From NCBI GenBank assembly GCA_928724745.1, contig CAKMXJ010000006.1, positions 496,001-560,000 on the forward strand: a stretch of DNA of 64,000 nt, in the 5' to 3' direction. Shown here in pieces: positions 1-9,700 of the stretch. The notes beneath the pieces are model-generated. The model saw nothing but the letters and a program-made list of their open reading frames with translations, did no database searches and had not been told where the DNA came from. The position numbers and the translations under genes are program-made. Position 1 is the first letter of the stretch. The number at the start of each line of letters is the position of its first letter. Source of the DNA: Anthracocystis setariae. Taxonomy: Eukaryota; Basidiomycota; Ustilaginomycetes; Ustilaginales; Ustilaginaceae.

Positions 1-787
1 TGACGTTGATCTCGTCCCCCTCGAGGGTGACGGGGACTTGTTCGTCGTTGTCGTAGTCGATGTTGTTGCGGTGGTTGATATCAGCATCGGCAGCTTCAGC
101 AGCAGGGTCACGAGGGGCAATGTTGACTTTGACGCCGGTCTGCTCGGTGATGGCCTTGAGGTTCTTGCCCTTGGTACCAATGACAAAGGCACGGAGCGAG
201 GAAGGGATCATGAGCTGAGTCGAGACGTGCTTGGCGAGGAGGACGGTGATCTCGCGCTTTGCATTCTTGACGACGGCTTCATCAGCAGCCTTGAGGACAA
301 AGGTGGTGGTTCCAGTCTTGCGCGTGGTGGAGGCCTCGACCTTGACGCCGCGGAACTTGTTTTGGACCTTGGACATGACCGAAGGAAGCTTGGTGACGGA
401 TTCGTGGGAGAGAGTAAGCGAAAAGGTTTGCTGAGCCACAGCGCGCTGAATGACGGGAGCCGAGCCATTCCAACCGGAAGCGGAGCCCTTGGAGCCCCAC
501 TGACCCTTGGCGGGATTGGCAGCGGTACCGAGCGAAGGGAAGGCGGACTCGGAGGAGAAGTCGGGCTGCTTGGAACGAGCGGAAGCGTTGTTGGAGCGGC
601 CGTTGCTGGTAGCGACCGTGGCATGGCTGGCGGCGGACGAAGAAGGAGCAGCAGCAGCAGGCTCAGCCGGGAACGGGTCCTGAGTGAGCGAGGGAAAAGG
701 ATCAGCCATGGGAGGCTGATCGGCAGCGGCGTTAGCTTGGGCGAGCTGAGCCTGGTGCTGCCTCATGAGATCGGCGGCCGAGATCAT
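1..787 (-). CDS. SCP160: SCP160/vigilin-type KH-domain RNA-binding protein (5' part, runs off the left edge)
   Basis: The reverse strand opens at ATG 787 (MISAADLMRQHQ...) and stays open to the window edge. The first ~100 residues are Ala/Ser/Pro/Gln-rich and probably disordered, with short DPFPSLTQDPFP and SAFPSLGT motifs. A KH module follows, whose GxxG loop reads VIGTKGKNLKAITEQTGVKV (about nt 145-190). It is preceded by a degenerate KH-like segment (SLTLSHESVTKLPSVMSKVQ). Vigilin/Scp160 proteins carry many KH domains, bind mRNA and associate with ribosomes at the ER, so most of the protein should lie beyond the window. A long forward-strand frame over the same DNA is a shadow. The family is well supported; the exact orthologue cannot be proved from this fragment. 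Confidence 0.8.
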   Translation of the reverse strand, partial: MISAADLMRQHQAQLAQANAAADQPPMADPFPSLTQDPFPAEPAAAAPSSSAASHATVATSNGRSNNASARSKQPDFSSESAFPSLGTAANPAKGQWGSKGSASGWNGSAPVIQRAVAQQTFSLTLSHESVTKLPSVMSKVQNKFRGVKVEASTTRKTGTTTFVLKAADEAVVKNAKREITVLLAKHVSTQLMIPSSLRAFVIGTKGKNLKAITEQTGVKVNIAPRDPAAEAADADINHRNNIDYDNDEQVPVTLEGDEINV

Positions 788-1394
788 GATGGGCAAAAAG
801 GTGGGCAGTGGACGGTGGCAGAAACGAAGTAGACCAAAAGACGAAAGACCTGGGCACCCCCGAACGTTAGACGCTTGACGGTTGAGCTTTGCTGACAACG
901 GCGGTCTGGCAAGGATCAAAAGGCCAAGAGGGGTTTGCTAGCGAGACAAGAGCGACGCAACCAGAGTGCGTTGCGGTGTTGCGATATGTGCAAAGAAGCT
1001 CACGATGGTAGAGAAGGTGGATCGCATGTGTCGGTCGCGGGGCGGCGGGGCTCTTCTGTGCAACACACAGACTCGCCCAATAATAGGCTTCACTTGCAAA
1101 CGGCCAACTGACTGTGCGCGGCGGACTCCATATAATATTAATAATTGGCGAGAAGAAACGGCCGTGCATCCGAGTTGGCACAGAGTTAAGTACTACTGTA
1201 CAGCCAGACACGCCAATTTTGAGCTTTCTTGCAAATCATCCAATACAACACTCAGACCCTCGTTTTTTTTGAATTCAACACCTGCATCAATTCTATTCAT
1301 TCGTTGTGGGCAAAGTCTTCAAGTTGCAGAATAAGCTTGGCTTTGGCTTGCGTGTGTGGCATGCACTTGGGCTGGCTGCCGTTGCACTTGGGCG
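788..1394. other. intergenic: SCP160 promoter and left flank of the retroelement
   Basis: No convincing gene. The stretch has an AT-rich patch at about 1128-1146, a TACTGTACAG motif at 1194-1203, and an 11-bp direct repeat TGCACTTGGGC at 1362-1372 and 1383-1393, immediately left of the retroelement boundary. It should contain the SCP160 5' UTR and promoter. Confidence 0.6.
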
Positions 1395-1573
1395 TGCATC
1401 ACGTGGTCGGAAAGAGGGCGTGCGCGTCTGGGCTGACCTATCGGCCGGCTATTCTTTCCTTCCACGTCTATCTTTATAGCTTTATCTTTATCTCGTAGCT
1501 TCCTCTCCTCCATCATCCTTCACTCAGCCAAGCGTGCTCACACGCACCTCTTGGCTGCTTATTTGCGTTTTCC
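1395..1573 (+). repeat. split direct repeat A1 (left end of retroelement)
   Basis: A 179-bp repeat identical by eye to 6096-6274. It begins TGCATCACGTGG and ends GCGTTTTCC. It contains a run of TTTAT-type motifs near 1470-1495 followed by pyrimidine-rich DNA, a plausible promoter region for the element. The gag ATG lies 31 bp after its end. Confidence 0.95.
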
Positions 1574-1603
1574 TACACGCTCTGCTGGTGGCGAGGCCTC
1601 ACC

Positions 1604-2929
1604 ATGGCCGACAGCGAGAAGCCCTGCCGCACCTGCAAGTGCTCTCGACCGCTCTCGCTCTTCTTCCACCAGCGCTTTCACCACCAGGTCACTACGTCGT
1701 GCCTAGACTGCCGACAGGGTCGCTGGACCCCAGTCTCTCGAGCAGGAGCATCCGCTACACCAACTTTGGTGCCCCCGACGCCACCAATCACATTGTCCCA
1801 GCTCACCATCACTCCGCCTTCGCCACCTCCGCAGCCCTCGCCTCCGAACCCCCCCGCTCCGACTCAGTCGTCTACACCACCGGCACCGCAGTACCAGGCC
1901 CAGCCAACGGAACCTGCCCTGCCAGCCCCCGCAACCCTATCTGCCCAACCCGCGCCGCAAGACGTCGTCACCCGTGCTGATCTTGCGCTCACCGTTGACG
2001 AGATCCGCCGCATCAACCGCGCCGATCTCGCAATCACTGTTGGCGAGATTCGACAACTCATTCAAGACGAACTCGCCAACGTCGCTCAGCCTGCCAACAG
2101 TGCTCCTACCACTCCCGCTCCCGCAACCTATCACCCTGCAGCCGCCGCTGTAGCCCCGGCCCCACCCACCACCTCCTCCTCACCAGCAGCTCTGCCTGCC
2201 CGCATTGGTGAGTTTCAACCCGCCGTTTCATACTCGTGGCTCTCTGCGGAGCTGGTCGACCGGGTGCTCAACGACTCACTGAGCGTCTACGAGCTCCCTA
2301 AGTTGGCCAACCCTTCCTGGCCGGGCATCTCAACACTTACGGAGGCAGAGACCGTGGTGATCGAAGGTGTCTCTATTGTCAAGCCGCCCACCACGTCAGC
2401 ATCTAACAAACAGTTTGTCAAAGCTGTACCCAACTTCGCAACCTTCGGCCGACTCTGGATCGTCTATCTCACCCTGCGGGCATCCAGCTCTCGTGACCAG
2501 GACCTTCCGGTCAGCCTTGGTCGGTTCTACCAGCACATCGCTGACCTTTCCGACGTCTTCCACTGGGATCGAGTCGCTGGGTACATCATCGCCGTCTGCA
2601 CCACTCGCCTAGGAAAGGCCTCTTCTACCGACTGGGCTCGCTTTGACAACGAGCTTCACGCCACTCACTTCCAGGGCGTGCAGGCTCGCTCGACCAACAC
2701 CACCGCCTCCTCCTCGTCCTCCAACAAGCGGCAAGCACCCCGACCTGACGACCCTCGCCGCGACCAGTTCTGTTTCTCATGGAACAATGGCAAGTGCTCA
2801 GGAACCGAGCAACGACCCTGCTTCAGGAAGCATGTCTGCTCCCGCTGCGGAGGTACGCACCAGGCTAAGTCTTGCAACAAGCCCTCCTCCCCTACAATCG
2901 ACCATAACAAGGTCGCCAAGACCGACTAG
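1604..2929 (+). CDS. gag-like protein of the retroelement
   Basis: A 441-residue ORF with start context CACCATGG. Residues ~8-42 carry paired cysteines (CRTC ... CLDC) suggestive of a small zinc-binding fold. A long Pro/Ala/Thr-rich linker follows to about residue 190. Residues ~200-350 form a more structured region. The C-terminus carries a Cys/His cluster (CFSWNNGKC ... [19 protein letters not shown]), the zinc-knuckle arrangement seen next to reverse transcriptase in tyrosine-recombinase elements. It probably binds and packages element RNA. Its 3' end overlaps the RT frame, which lies +1 relative to it, so the downstream product may arise by frameshift or re-initiation. Gag identity is inferred from position and the Cys/His motif. 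Confidence 0.85.
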   Translation: MADSEKPCRTCKCSRPLSLFFHQRFHHQVTTSCLDCRQGRWTPVSRAGASATPTLVPPTPPITLSQLTITPPSPPPQPSPPNPPAPTQSSTPPAPQYQAQPTEPALPAPATLSAQPAPQDVVTRADLALTVDEIRRINRADLAITVGEIRQLIQDELANVAQPANSAPTTPAPATYHPAAAAVAPAPPTTSSSPAALPARIGEFQPAVSYSWLSAELVDRVLNDSLSVYELPKLANPSWPGISTLTEAETVVIEGVSIVKPPTTSASNKQFVKAVPNFATFGRLWIVYLTLRASSSRDQDLPVSLGRFYQHIADLSDVFHWDRVAGYIIAVCTTRLGKASSTDWARFDNELHATHFQGVQARSTNTTASSSSSNKRQAPRPDDPRRDQFCFSWNNGKCSGTEQRPCFRKHVCSRCGGTHQAKSCNKPSSPTIDHNKVAKTD

Positions 2930-5900
2930 GTCTCTCTGTGAGTTCACCTCACTCAGTCGGCAGTCTCCTTTGCCGACCTTCACGTCCCGACCGGCCCCAG
3001 TGGTCTCTACACCCTGGCCGATCCCAGCGACGCTCCCACTCCCCTCCCAACCCTGTGAGGCCCCAGCACGAGATCAACGTCTCCTGGCCTCACCTAGCGG
3101 CTCTACTTGGTCCTTGTCGGTCCCAGCGGCTGGCCCTTCGCCCCAACCGACACCAGCGACCGTCACCCCCTCCCACCCTCTGCAAGTTCCGCCGGCTGAC
3201 CTCGCTTCCGCCACGCTTTCGACCTTACAGACGTTCGTTCCTCCAGCTTGGCCCAACACCACCATCGTCAAGCCTCTCTTCACCACCGCCAGCTCTCCAG
3301 CTCGTCAAGGCTCCATGCAACTCGCCCTCGACAACTGGAGACTGGCCCTCACCAACTATCCTGATCGCCGCTTTGTCGACCAACTTCTGGGCGCGATCCA
3401 ACACGGCATTCTTCTGGGGTACTCTGGCCCCCTTCGCACACACGACCGACACCAGCTGGTCAACAACCTCCCAATGGACGACAAAGGTTGTGATCATATT
3501 CGGTCGGAGATCACAGCTCGTCTCCGCGAAGGACGCATTGTCGAGGTGGACCCGAATCTATGCCAGCTAGTTTGCTCGCCTGTAGGCACCGTGCCTAAGC
3601 CGCGCTCAACAAAGCTTCGCACGATCCACCACCTCTCCCACCCCCGCAAGCCCCGTCCCAACCAACTCCCCTCCGTCAACAATGGCATATCCCCGCATTT
3701 CACAACCATCAGGTACGCCTCGCTGGCTCCGGTACTCTCCTTCGTCCGAGAAAACCCTGGCTGCCGCCTATGGAAGAGCGACCTGACGGATGCCTTCCGC
3801 CACGTTGTCACCGCCCAATCCGATGCGCGCCTTCTTGGCTTCACCTTCGACGAGCGCTTCTACATGGAAACTGGCCTTACCTTCGGGGGAAGAAGCGCAC
3901 CTTGGTTATTCAATCTTTTCGCCGAGGCCCTTCACTGGGTAGTACAGTCCACCATGGAGAACCCAGTCGAGCACTATCTCGACGACTTTTTTGGCGCAGT
4001 CCCTACATCGCAAGACCCAAGTCGCCCTCTCCACGCCCTAGCCCTAGCGTGTACGGCCTTTGGGTTGAGCCTGGCTTCCAACAAGACCTTTTGGAACGAT
4101 ACCAAGCTCGAGATTCTGGGCATTGAGATCGATACGGTCCACCAGACGGTCGGCATCACCGAGGAGCGTCGCCGCCGTATCCTGGAGGCCATTGACTCCC
4201 TTATCTCTCGCCGGTCTGCTCGCCTCTTGGACTGGCAACGCATTGCCGGTCTTCTACAGTTCGTCTCCCAGGTGGTTCCCCATGGGAAGGCTTACCTCCG
4301 CCGCCTATACGATGCGGCCAGAGCAGCTCATCGCCATCCCCTCTCCCTGCGCCGCATCTCCGGGTCAGCGGCAGCAGAACTCCGCTGGTGGCGCGCCACA
4401 CTGACGGCATGGCCTGGCCAGTCCCTCCTCCAACCCTCGCCTATGGTGGTGGAGCATGTCTGGACTGACGCTTCCAAGCGGGGTTACGGCGCCCACTGTG
4501 GCCCTATGCTCTCTCCGATTGCTGTGCTTTCTAGAGAGGTCCCTCGACGCCACCGTTCCAAGGACATACGGTTTCTGGAGGCCCTCGCCGTGCTTGAGGC
4601 GCTGCGCTCCTTCTCTCCGGCCTGGCAGGGACCGCGCACTGTCGTTCTCTACGTCGACAACACCAATGTTGAGCAGGGCTTACGTTCCGGCAGCTCTCGC
4701 GATCCTCTGACTCAGACACTCCTGCGGGAGATCTTTGGTCTCTGCTTCCTCCGCCAAATCACTCTTCGGCCGGCTCGCATTGCTTCGGTAGACAATCACC
4801 TTGCTGACCTCCTCTCCCGCCGCCGTTTCCGCTCCATCCAGGACCGTTTTCCTCAGGCGCACCGCCTTCTCTTCCCTCGCACCTCCGAGGCCCGCCCCAG
4901 TCCTTCGTCGAGGCTACCGGGTGCTCCACCACCGCTGCGTCTTACATCTGGAGCGGCTTGGCGGAATCCAGTCGCCGCAGGAGCGCTGGGGTCCCAGACC
5001 GGTTCAGGTCGTTCGTCAGGCGTCGCTTCGGCCCCTCTGCAGTCCCCTTCCCGGCATGCGATCTCTTCCTTACCGAGTGGGTCTGCGACATGGCCGGTGT
5101 CCGTTCCTACCACAGCATCAAGCACGAGCTCGATGCTCTCCGCTCGTGGCATGTCGACCTCGGCCTGCAGCTTGAGGGCTTCACCCAAGGGCGTCTGGAG
5201 CGCGCCATCCGTGGCATCAAACGGACACACGGACTACGACCGGCCGCCTCCAAGCTCCCTATCACCTTGCCCCTCCTTCGGGCGATCCTCGAGCAGCTGC
5301 ATCACACGCCGTCTCTTGGTGCGTGGGATCGACAAGTGCTGGCAGCCTCCTTCGCAGTATCCTTTGCATGTTTCCTCCGATGTGGCGAGGTCACGTGGGA
5401 CCAGTCGTCGCCAGCACAGCTCAAGGTCGCCTCGGTCACCTGGTACGAGGACTATGCCATCCTGCTCCTTCCTGCCTCGAAAACCGACCCCTTCCGTCTC
5501 GGCACTCCGCTGGTCGTTCCCAAGGTTGGGGGTATCGAGTGCCCGTATCAAGCCCTTCGCCTCATCAGCCCTGCCGTCCGCCGCCCCTCCGACCCTCTCT
5601 TTGGCCTTCACGATGGTCAACGGCCACTCACACGCTCATTCTTCCTTCACCACCTCCGCCTTGCACTCTCACGGCTCCAGCTGGACACCAAGCAGTATGC
5701 CGGCCATTCCTTCCGCCGCGGCGCCGCTACATGGGCCGCGTCACAAGGCATCGACGCCGACACAATCAAGCTGCTTGGCAGGTGGACATCAGATTGCTAC
5801 CGGCGGTACGTCGACCATTCTGCCGCCGACCGACGTGCTCTTGTCGCCTCGGCACTCTACACCTCGCGGCAAGGCCCCCTGGTCCCGGCGACGACTTCAT

Positions 5901-6056
5901 GGCGCGACCCTGTTCTCTGAGCTTGGAGGAGCCTCCGGCCCCGACGCTGTGAGCGCTTCCTGCTGTGCAGGCGCCACAGCCTGTGTGGCAGGCCGGGAGC
6001 CTCTTTTGAGCTCAAGGACCTCACGGGTTTTCCTTGCCTGCAATCAAAGTCGTTAG
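2787..6056 (+). CDS. reverse transcriptase-RNase H ORF of the retroelement
   Basis: The frame is open from before 2643; 2787 is its first ATG and lies inside gag. After a Pro/Ser-rich lead, reverse transcriptase runs from about nt 3480 to 4300, with [23 protein letters not shown] (first catalytic Asp), [12 protein letters not shown] and the active-site YLDD at 3975-3986. RNase H follows (about 4450-4830) with [13 protein letters not shown] (Asp), [11 protein letters not shown] (Glu), [12 protein letters not shown] (Asp) and [11 protein letters not shown] (Asp), so all four acidic residues are present. Recognisable protein ends near 4890. The remainder to 6056 stays open but is a shadow of the recombinase frame, so the true C-terminus is probably reached by a frame change. 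Confidence 0.9.
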   Translation: MASAQEPSNDPASGSMSAPAAEVRTRLSLATSPPPLQSTITRSPRPTRSLCEFTSLSRQSPLPTFTSRPAPVVSTPWPIPATLPLPSQPCEAPARDQRLLASPSGSTWSLSVPAAGPSPQPTPATVTPSHPLQVPPADLASATLSTLQTFVPPAWPNTTIVKPLFTTASSPARQGSMQLALDNWRLALTNYPDRRFVDQLLGAIQHGILLGYSGPLRTHDRHQLVNNLPMDDKGCDHIRSEITARLREGRIVEVDPNLCQLVCSPVGTVPKPRSTKLRTIHHLSHPRKPRPNQLPSVNNGISPHFTTIRYASLAPVLSFVRENPGCRLWKSDLTDAFRHVVTAQSDARLLGFTFDERFYMETGLTFGGRSAPWLFNLFAEALHWVVQSTMENPVEHYLDDFFGAVPTSQDPSRPLHALALACTAFGLSLASNKTFWNDTKLEILGIEIDTVHQTVGITEERRRRILEAIDSLISRRSARLLDWQRIAGLLQFVSQVVPHGKAYLRRLYDAARAAHRHPLSLRRISGSAAAELRWWRATLTAWPGQSLLQPSPMVVEHVWTDASKRGYGAHCGPMLSPIAVLSREVPRRHRSKDIRFLEALAVLEALRSFSPAWQGPRTVVLYVDNTNVEQGLRSGSSRDPLTQTLLREIFGLCFLRQITLRPARIASVDNHLADLLSRRRFRSIQDRFPQAHRLLFPRTSEARPSPSSRLPGAPPPLRLTSGAAWRNPVAAGALGSQTGSGRSSGVASAPLQSPSRHAISSLPSGSATWPVSVPTTASSTSSMLSARGMSTSACSLRASPKGVWSAPSVASNGHTDYDRPPPSSLSPCPSFGRSSSSCITRRLLVRGIDKCWQPPSQYPLHVSSDVARSRGTSRRQHSSRSPRSPGTRTMPSCSFLPRKPTPSVSALRWSFPRLGVSSARIKPFASSALPSAAPPTLSLAFTMVNGHSHAHSSFTTSALHSHGSSWTPSSMPAIPSAAAPLHGPRHKASTPTQSSCLAGGHQIATGGTSTILPPTDVLLSPRHSTPRGKAPWSRRRLHGATLFSELGGASGPDAVSASCCAGATACVAGREPLLSSRTSRVFLACNQSR
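4808..5920 (+). CDS. tyrosine recombinase of the retroelement (no ATG near the start of its frame)
   Basis: This frame is open from 4808 (after a TGA at 4805) to the TGA at 5918-5920. It has no ATG until about 5090, yet conserved-looking sequence ([20 protein letters not shown]) begins well before that. It therefore probably continues from the RT-RNase H frame by a -1 (or +2) shift or by splicing. Catalytic features are in the right order: FLRCGEVTW (first Arg with the R-x-x-E pattern), [11 protein letters not shown] (HxxR) and CYRRYVD (nucleophilic Tyr, about nt 5807-5815), preceded by LLGRWTSD. In DIRS-like elements this enzyme integrates a circular double-stranded DNA copy at a short homologous core. 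No catalytic residue is missing, so the recombinase looks functional. Confidence 0.9.
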   Translation, partial: PPLPPPFPLHPGPFSSGAPPSLPSHLRGPPQSFVEATGCSTTAASYIWSGLAESSRRRSAGVPDRFRSFVRRRFGPSAVPFPACDLFLTEWVCDMAGVRSYHSIKHELDALRSWHVDLGLQLEGFTQGRLERAIRGIKRTHGLRPAASKLPITLPLLRAILEQLHHTPSLGAWDRQVLAASFAVSFACFLRCGEVTWDQSSPAQLKVASVTWYEDYAILLLPASKTDPFRLGTPLVVPKVGGIECPYQALRLISPAVRRPSDPLFGLHDGQRPLTRSFFLHHLRLALSRLQLDTKQYAGHSFRRGAATWAASQGIDADTIKLLGRWTSDCYRRYVDHSAADRRALVASALYTSRQGPLVPATTSWRDPVL

Positions 6057-6099
6057 TGTTTCTCTCTCTCTCGTGCGGTTGATAGGCAGACGGGATGCA
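5991..6099 (+). repeat. split direct repeat B1 (internal)
   Basis: A 109-bp repeat starting GGCCGGGAGCC and ending GGGATGCA. It matches B2 at 6333-6441 except for one base (A at 6046, G at 6388). Its last four bases, TGCA, are also the first four bases of A2. Confidence 0.95.
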
Positions 6100-6274
6100 T
6101 CACGTGGTCGGAAAGAGGGCGTGCGCGTCTGGGCTGACCTATCGGCCGGCTATTCTTTCCTTCCACGTCTATCTTTATAGCTTTATCTTTATCTCGTAGC
6201 TTCCTCTCCTCCATCATCCTTCACTCAGCCAAGCGTGCTCACACGCACCTCTTGGCTGCTTATTTGCGTTTTCC
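6096..6274 (+). repeat. split direct repeat A2 (internal)
   Basis: The second copy of the 179-bp A repeat. It overlaps B1 by TGCA, so the B1-A2 junction has the form expected of a circularised element with a single core. A 58-bp unique spacer separates it from B2. Confidence 0.95.
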
Positions 6275-6332
6275 CACCCTGTAGTTCCCTCCCTTGCCGC
6301 TCGTCTTGCGCTCAACCGGCCCCTTCACGGCG

Positions 6333-6441
6333 GGCCGGGAGCCTCTTTTGAGCTCAAGGACCTCACGGGTTTTCCTTGCCTGCAATCGAAGTCGTTAGTG
6401 TTTCTCTCTCTCTCGTGCGGTTGATAGGCAGACGGGATGCA
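6333..6441 (+). repeat. split direct repeat B2 (right end of retroelement)
   Basis: The second copy of the 109-bp B repeat. It ends with TGCA, after which host DNA resumes with CACTTAGACATC. It contains a (TC)n stretch also present in B1. Confidence 0.95.
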
Positions 6442-6600
6442 CACTTAGACATCAACCCTGGCCTATCCAACCACTTGCCTTCTCCGCTTTCGAGGCCATG
6501 CGTAGCGATGCACACCACCGTATGAAATGCTCCAAGGTAGTGTGCTCGACATCATGCATCGCACTCGGCTCCGTCATCATGCAAACACAACACACAATCC

Positions 6601-6625
6601 TACTGTACAGTACTGTACAGTACTG
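6601..6625. repeat. tandem palindromic TACTGTACAG motif
   Basis: Two full and one half copies of TACTGTACAG lie in the 270-bp spacer between the retroelement and the 3' end of the MFS gene. The unit extended by TA is its own reverse complement. Related copies recur in many intergenic regions of this window. Confidence 0.85.
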
Positions 6626-6714
6626 CACGTTTCAATCCGAGCATCAAAGGCTCTCGGTGTGTGCCAAATGCGATATGGACCCTTGTTACTCTACATGTGC
6701 GCTTACTATCTTCA

Positions 6715-9700
6715 TTATTGCATGTCTGTCTGGCGTGCTCTGCGTTTCTTGTGGCGTGTGCTTGTCTCTGACCTCATGTCACGTTCGCCAGCTCGACTCC
6801 TCGATGCGGACCGGCTTCGCTTCGACCCCGTTGTTGCCTCTGAATTCGGCACGCTCAGCCCCATGCCCAGCACAATGTCCGAATGCCCTCCTCGGATCTC
6901 CAGTGGCGATGACGGTCTGCTCACCGACAAAAACGACGGTCGCCGTCTTGGGTTACGTCGCTCCCCCTTGCGAGATCCATGCGAATGGTGGTGGCCGGAT
7001 CCACCATGGACGTCAGGCAAAGCTGCGTCAGGAATCGCCAGCCCAAACAACACCGCCGGAACTAGTGTCACGGTCGCTACAATGCTCAGCATGCGCATCA
7101 CCTCCACCCACGATTTGATGATCGCCGTTCGTTCCACCGTACCCAGCGGATAGCTTAGTGCCTTCTGCAGGCTGCCATACACCATCTTGCGCTCTTCCAC
7201 GTCCATATCGGGCAGATTCTCGTGCAGCCTCGTCGGAAGGTAGGTCTGAAACATCCACCCTGCCGTTGCGGATCCGATCGCCGCCCCGATCTCGGTCGTC
7301 AGCAGCTCCAGCGCCGTCACGATCGCCACATCCGCATGGCGCACCGTCACCTGCACTGCCACCTGCATCGTGATCGCGATCGAGCCACCACCGATGCCCT
7401 GCAGCAACTGACACAGAATCAGCATGATCGTGGCGTCATCCGCCGTCCTGTATCGCACCATCAGCATCACTCCCAGCAGCCGAACCGCCAGCCCCATCAT
7501 CAACAACATCTTGTACCTTCGTGTCATGGCCATCAGCGACCCAACAACAATGCCCGTGATCGTAGATGTTACATTCTGTGTCGTAGCAAAATAGCCCGTC
7601 CTGGTTTGGTCCCATCCTTTCAGGATCTGCACAAAGCTCGACAGAAACGTCCACGAGATGTAGAACGACGCAAAATCCAACACGCCCACCACACAAGTGC
7701 AAACCACCGCGCTGTTGGTCAGAAACTGGAACGGTAAAATTGGCACCAATGCTCTCGTCTCCCACCAACCAAACACCAGTAGCAGCCCTATACCGCCCAC
7801 AATCAACACCGCGGTGAGCACCTGCGCCTGTTGCTCACCGTGTCCCGCCAATGTCAGCGGCAGTAAGATCAGCAGCCAGCCACCAGTGAACAGCAGCAGA
7901 CCCAGCACGTCCAGCTCGGTGGCCAATTGCCTGAGCGCCTGACTCCACGGCTTGTCTGTCAGGGTGCTTCTCGTCGCGAGCCCGGCTCGGCGCGCCCGTC
8001 TCTGACCGACCAACAACGTCAGCAGTAGCGGCGTCGCTGCCAGCGGAACCATCACCGTCCAAATGGCAAAACCGAACCTCCATCCTCCGTGCCGCATCAC
8101 CAAGTCCACCATGGGCCCTGCCACGGCAAAGTTGATGAGAAACGGCAGATTGACAATACCAATCACGAGGCCACGCCACTTTGCTGTGGTAGTGTCGGCG
8201 ATGATGATCGACTGAAGTACCTGAATGCCCGTTGTACCGGCCGACTGCAGGCAGATGCCACCGATCAGAGATCGAAGCGACCCCGTCGATGCTACAACGA
8301 TGTAGCCGCAAACGTAAAACACCAACGACAACACATAGGCCTGCGGACGGCCTACGACATCCGAAAGCTTGGCGATGGGTGGTTTTGCAATCGCAAACAC
8401 CATCTGCTGAACGATTGCGACGGTACTGAACGAGGCCAGAGCGCCGTATTCGCTGCAGGCAAAGTTGAGATACAGGTAACCAGTGTTGGCGTCGAGCGAA
8501 GTGACATACGCAACGCAAAAGATGGCCGAATAGACGAGTAGATACAACCCGCGCCGTCTTCGCCAGAGCACACGTGGATCTTCGACGTCGTAGTCCCTGT
8601 CCGACGGGTTGCGTTTGAGCAATCGTTGGCCCTCGAAATCCATTTCGGGCTCTCCATCATCATGACCATCATCATCATCGTGCTCCTCGTCATAACGGCG
8701 AGGCTTGACGTCGAGCTTAGCTGTCGAGGCAGGACTCGGTCGTGTCGTATCGTGCCACGAAACACGTGGTCGCTCAGAATCAAGCAAGAATGCCTGTGTG
8801 CTATTTTGAGCTTTGGTTGCATCCGCATGCGACGAGCCACTTGCTGAGGGCTTTGTTCGTTGCTGGGCAGCACGGCCGGCTAGATCCTCGCTCGGTCGGA
8901 CAGCAGTGGTGTCGCGCTTGCGTGCGATGGTTTGGGTGTTCGGAGTTGGTGTGCTAGTCTCGTCCGGAATCGAGTACGGCCCGGCGTCGGCGAGCAGCTG
9001 CTTTTGAGCTGGTTGGTTTGGGTATAGTTCGGCTGCTTTCGGCACTACTGACTCGGATTGCGACGCTGAGCGAAGGTCTCCATGCTCAGCGCGATGGCCA
9101 AGACATTCGAGACTTGTGGAGCCCTCAGAAGCCGAATTCGCCGATTGCACGAGGGAAGCCGGTAAGCTCAGGAAATAGGTTCCAGCCTTCAGGTTGGGCG
9201 CTGGTGGTGACGGTCGACTTGGTGGTGGGTATCGCAGGGAGGAGGGAGGGGGCTCTTCTCGTGGTGAGGGAGAGTGTCGTCGAGAAGGTATGAAGGTGTC
9301 GCTGGGTGGGAATTCGATGTGAAATGTGCCTGCACCGCATGTGCCGAGAGATTGGTAGAGATGATCTTCCAACAAGCGCAAGTTTCGCAGGTTGGCTTTG
9401 AAGAGGACGTCGAGCGTGTCGCCGATGATGGGTACAACACCTATGAGACAGTCGATGACGATATTGAACACCATCCATAGCAGCACTGCCAGTGGCAAGC
9501 CGAACAGCGAGCAGAGGGCGATTTGATAGAGACCGAGTACCAGACCAATGTAATCGCCGACGCCAGGGACGATGCCGATGATGGAGTCTACACCAATGTT
9601 GAAAGGAAGTCGGGACCCAAGAAAGGGTATTGAGTCGAGATACCATGCAACTGTGCGGATATGGTTGTACAATTGCTGCGCTTCTCTGTTGTTGCGCGGA

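Larger units (their letters stand above)
1395..6441 (+). mobile_element. Ngaro/PAT-like tyrosine-recombinase retrotransposon, complete
   Basis: A 5,047-bp element bounded by split direct repeats. A1 (1395-1573) is repeated as A2 (6096-6274), and B1 (5991-6099) is repeated as B2 (6333-6441), giving the order A1, coding region, B1, A2, B2. It encodes a gag-like protein, reverse transcriptase plus RNase H, and a tyrosine recombinase; no DDE integrase, protease or methyltransferase was seen. This layout is known for Ngaro and PAT elements, which integrate through a recombinase and make no target duplication. A1 and A2 look identical by eye over 179 bp, and B1 and B2 differ at one base (6046 vs 6388), so insertion was probably recent. 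It sits about 600 bp upstream of SCP160 and 270 bp past the end of the MFS gene. Ngaro versus PAT assignment is inference. Confidence 0.93.

Noticed and set aside
38..832. Forward-strand ORF of 264 codons at the left edge
   Set aside because: It is the complement of the SCP160/vigilin gene; the reverse strand carries a recognisable KH domain, the forward one only Gly/Arg/Ser-rich shadow sequence.
4900..6056. C-terminal 390 codons of the RT-RNase H frame as real protein
   Set aside because: Ser/Pro/Arg-rich with no domain, and the overlapping frame encodes the tyrosine recombinase; treated as a shadow that happens to be open.
6498..7153. Two forward ORFs of about 207 codons across the MFS 3' end
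   Set aside because: They overlap the C-terminal MFS coding region on the other strand and show no recognisable domain.
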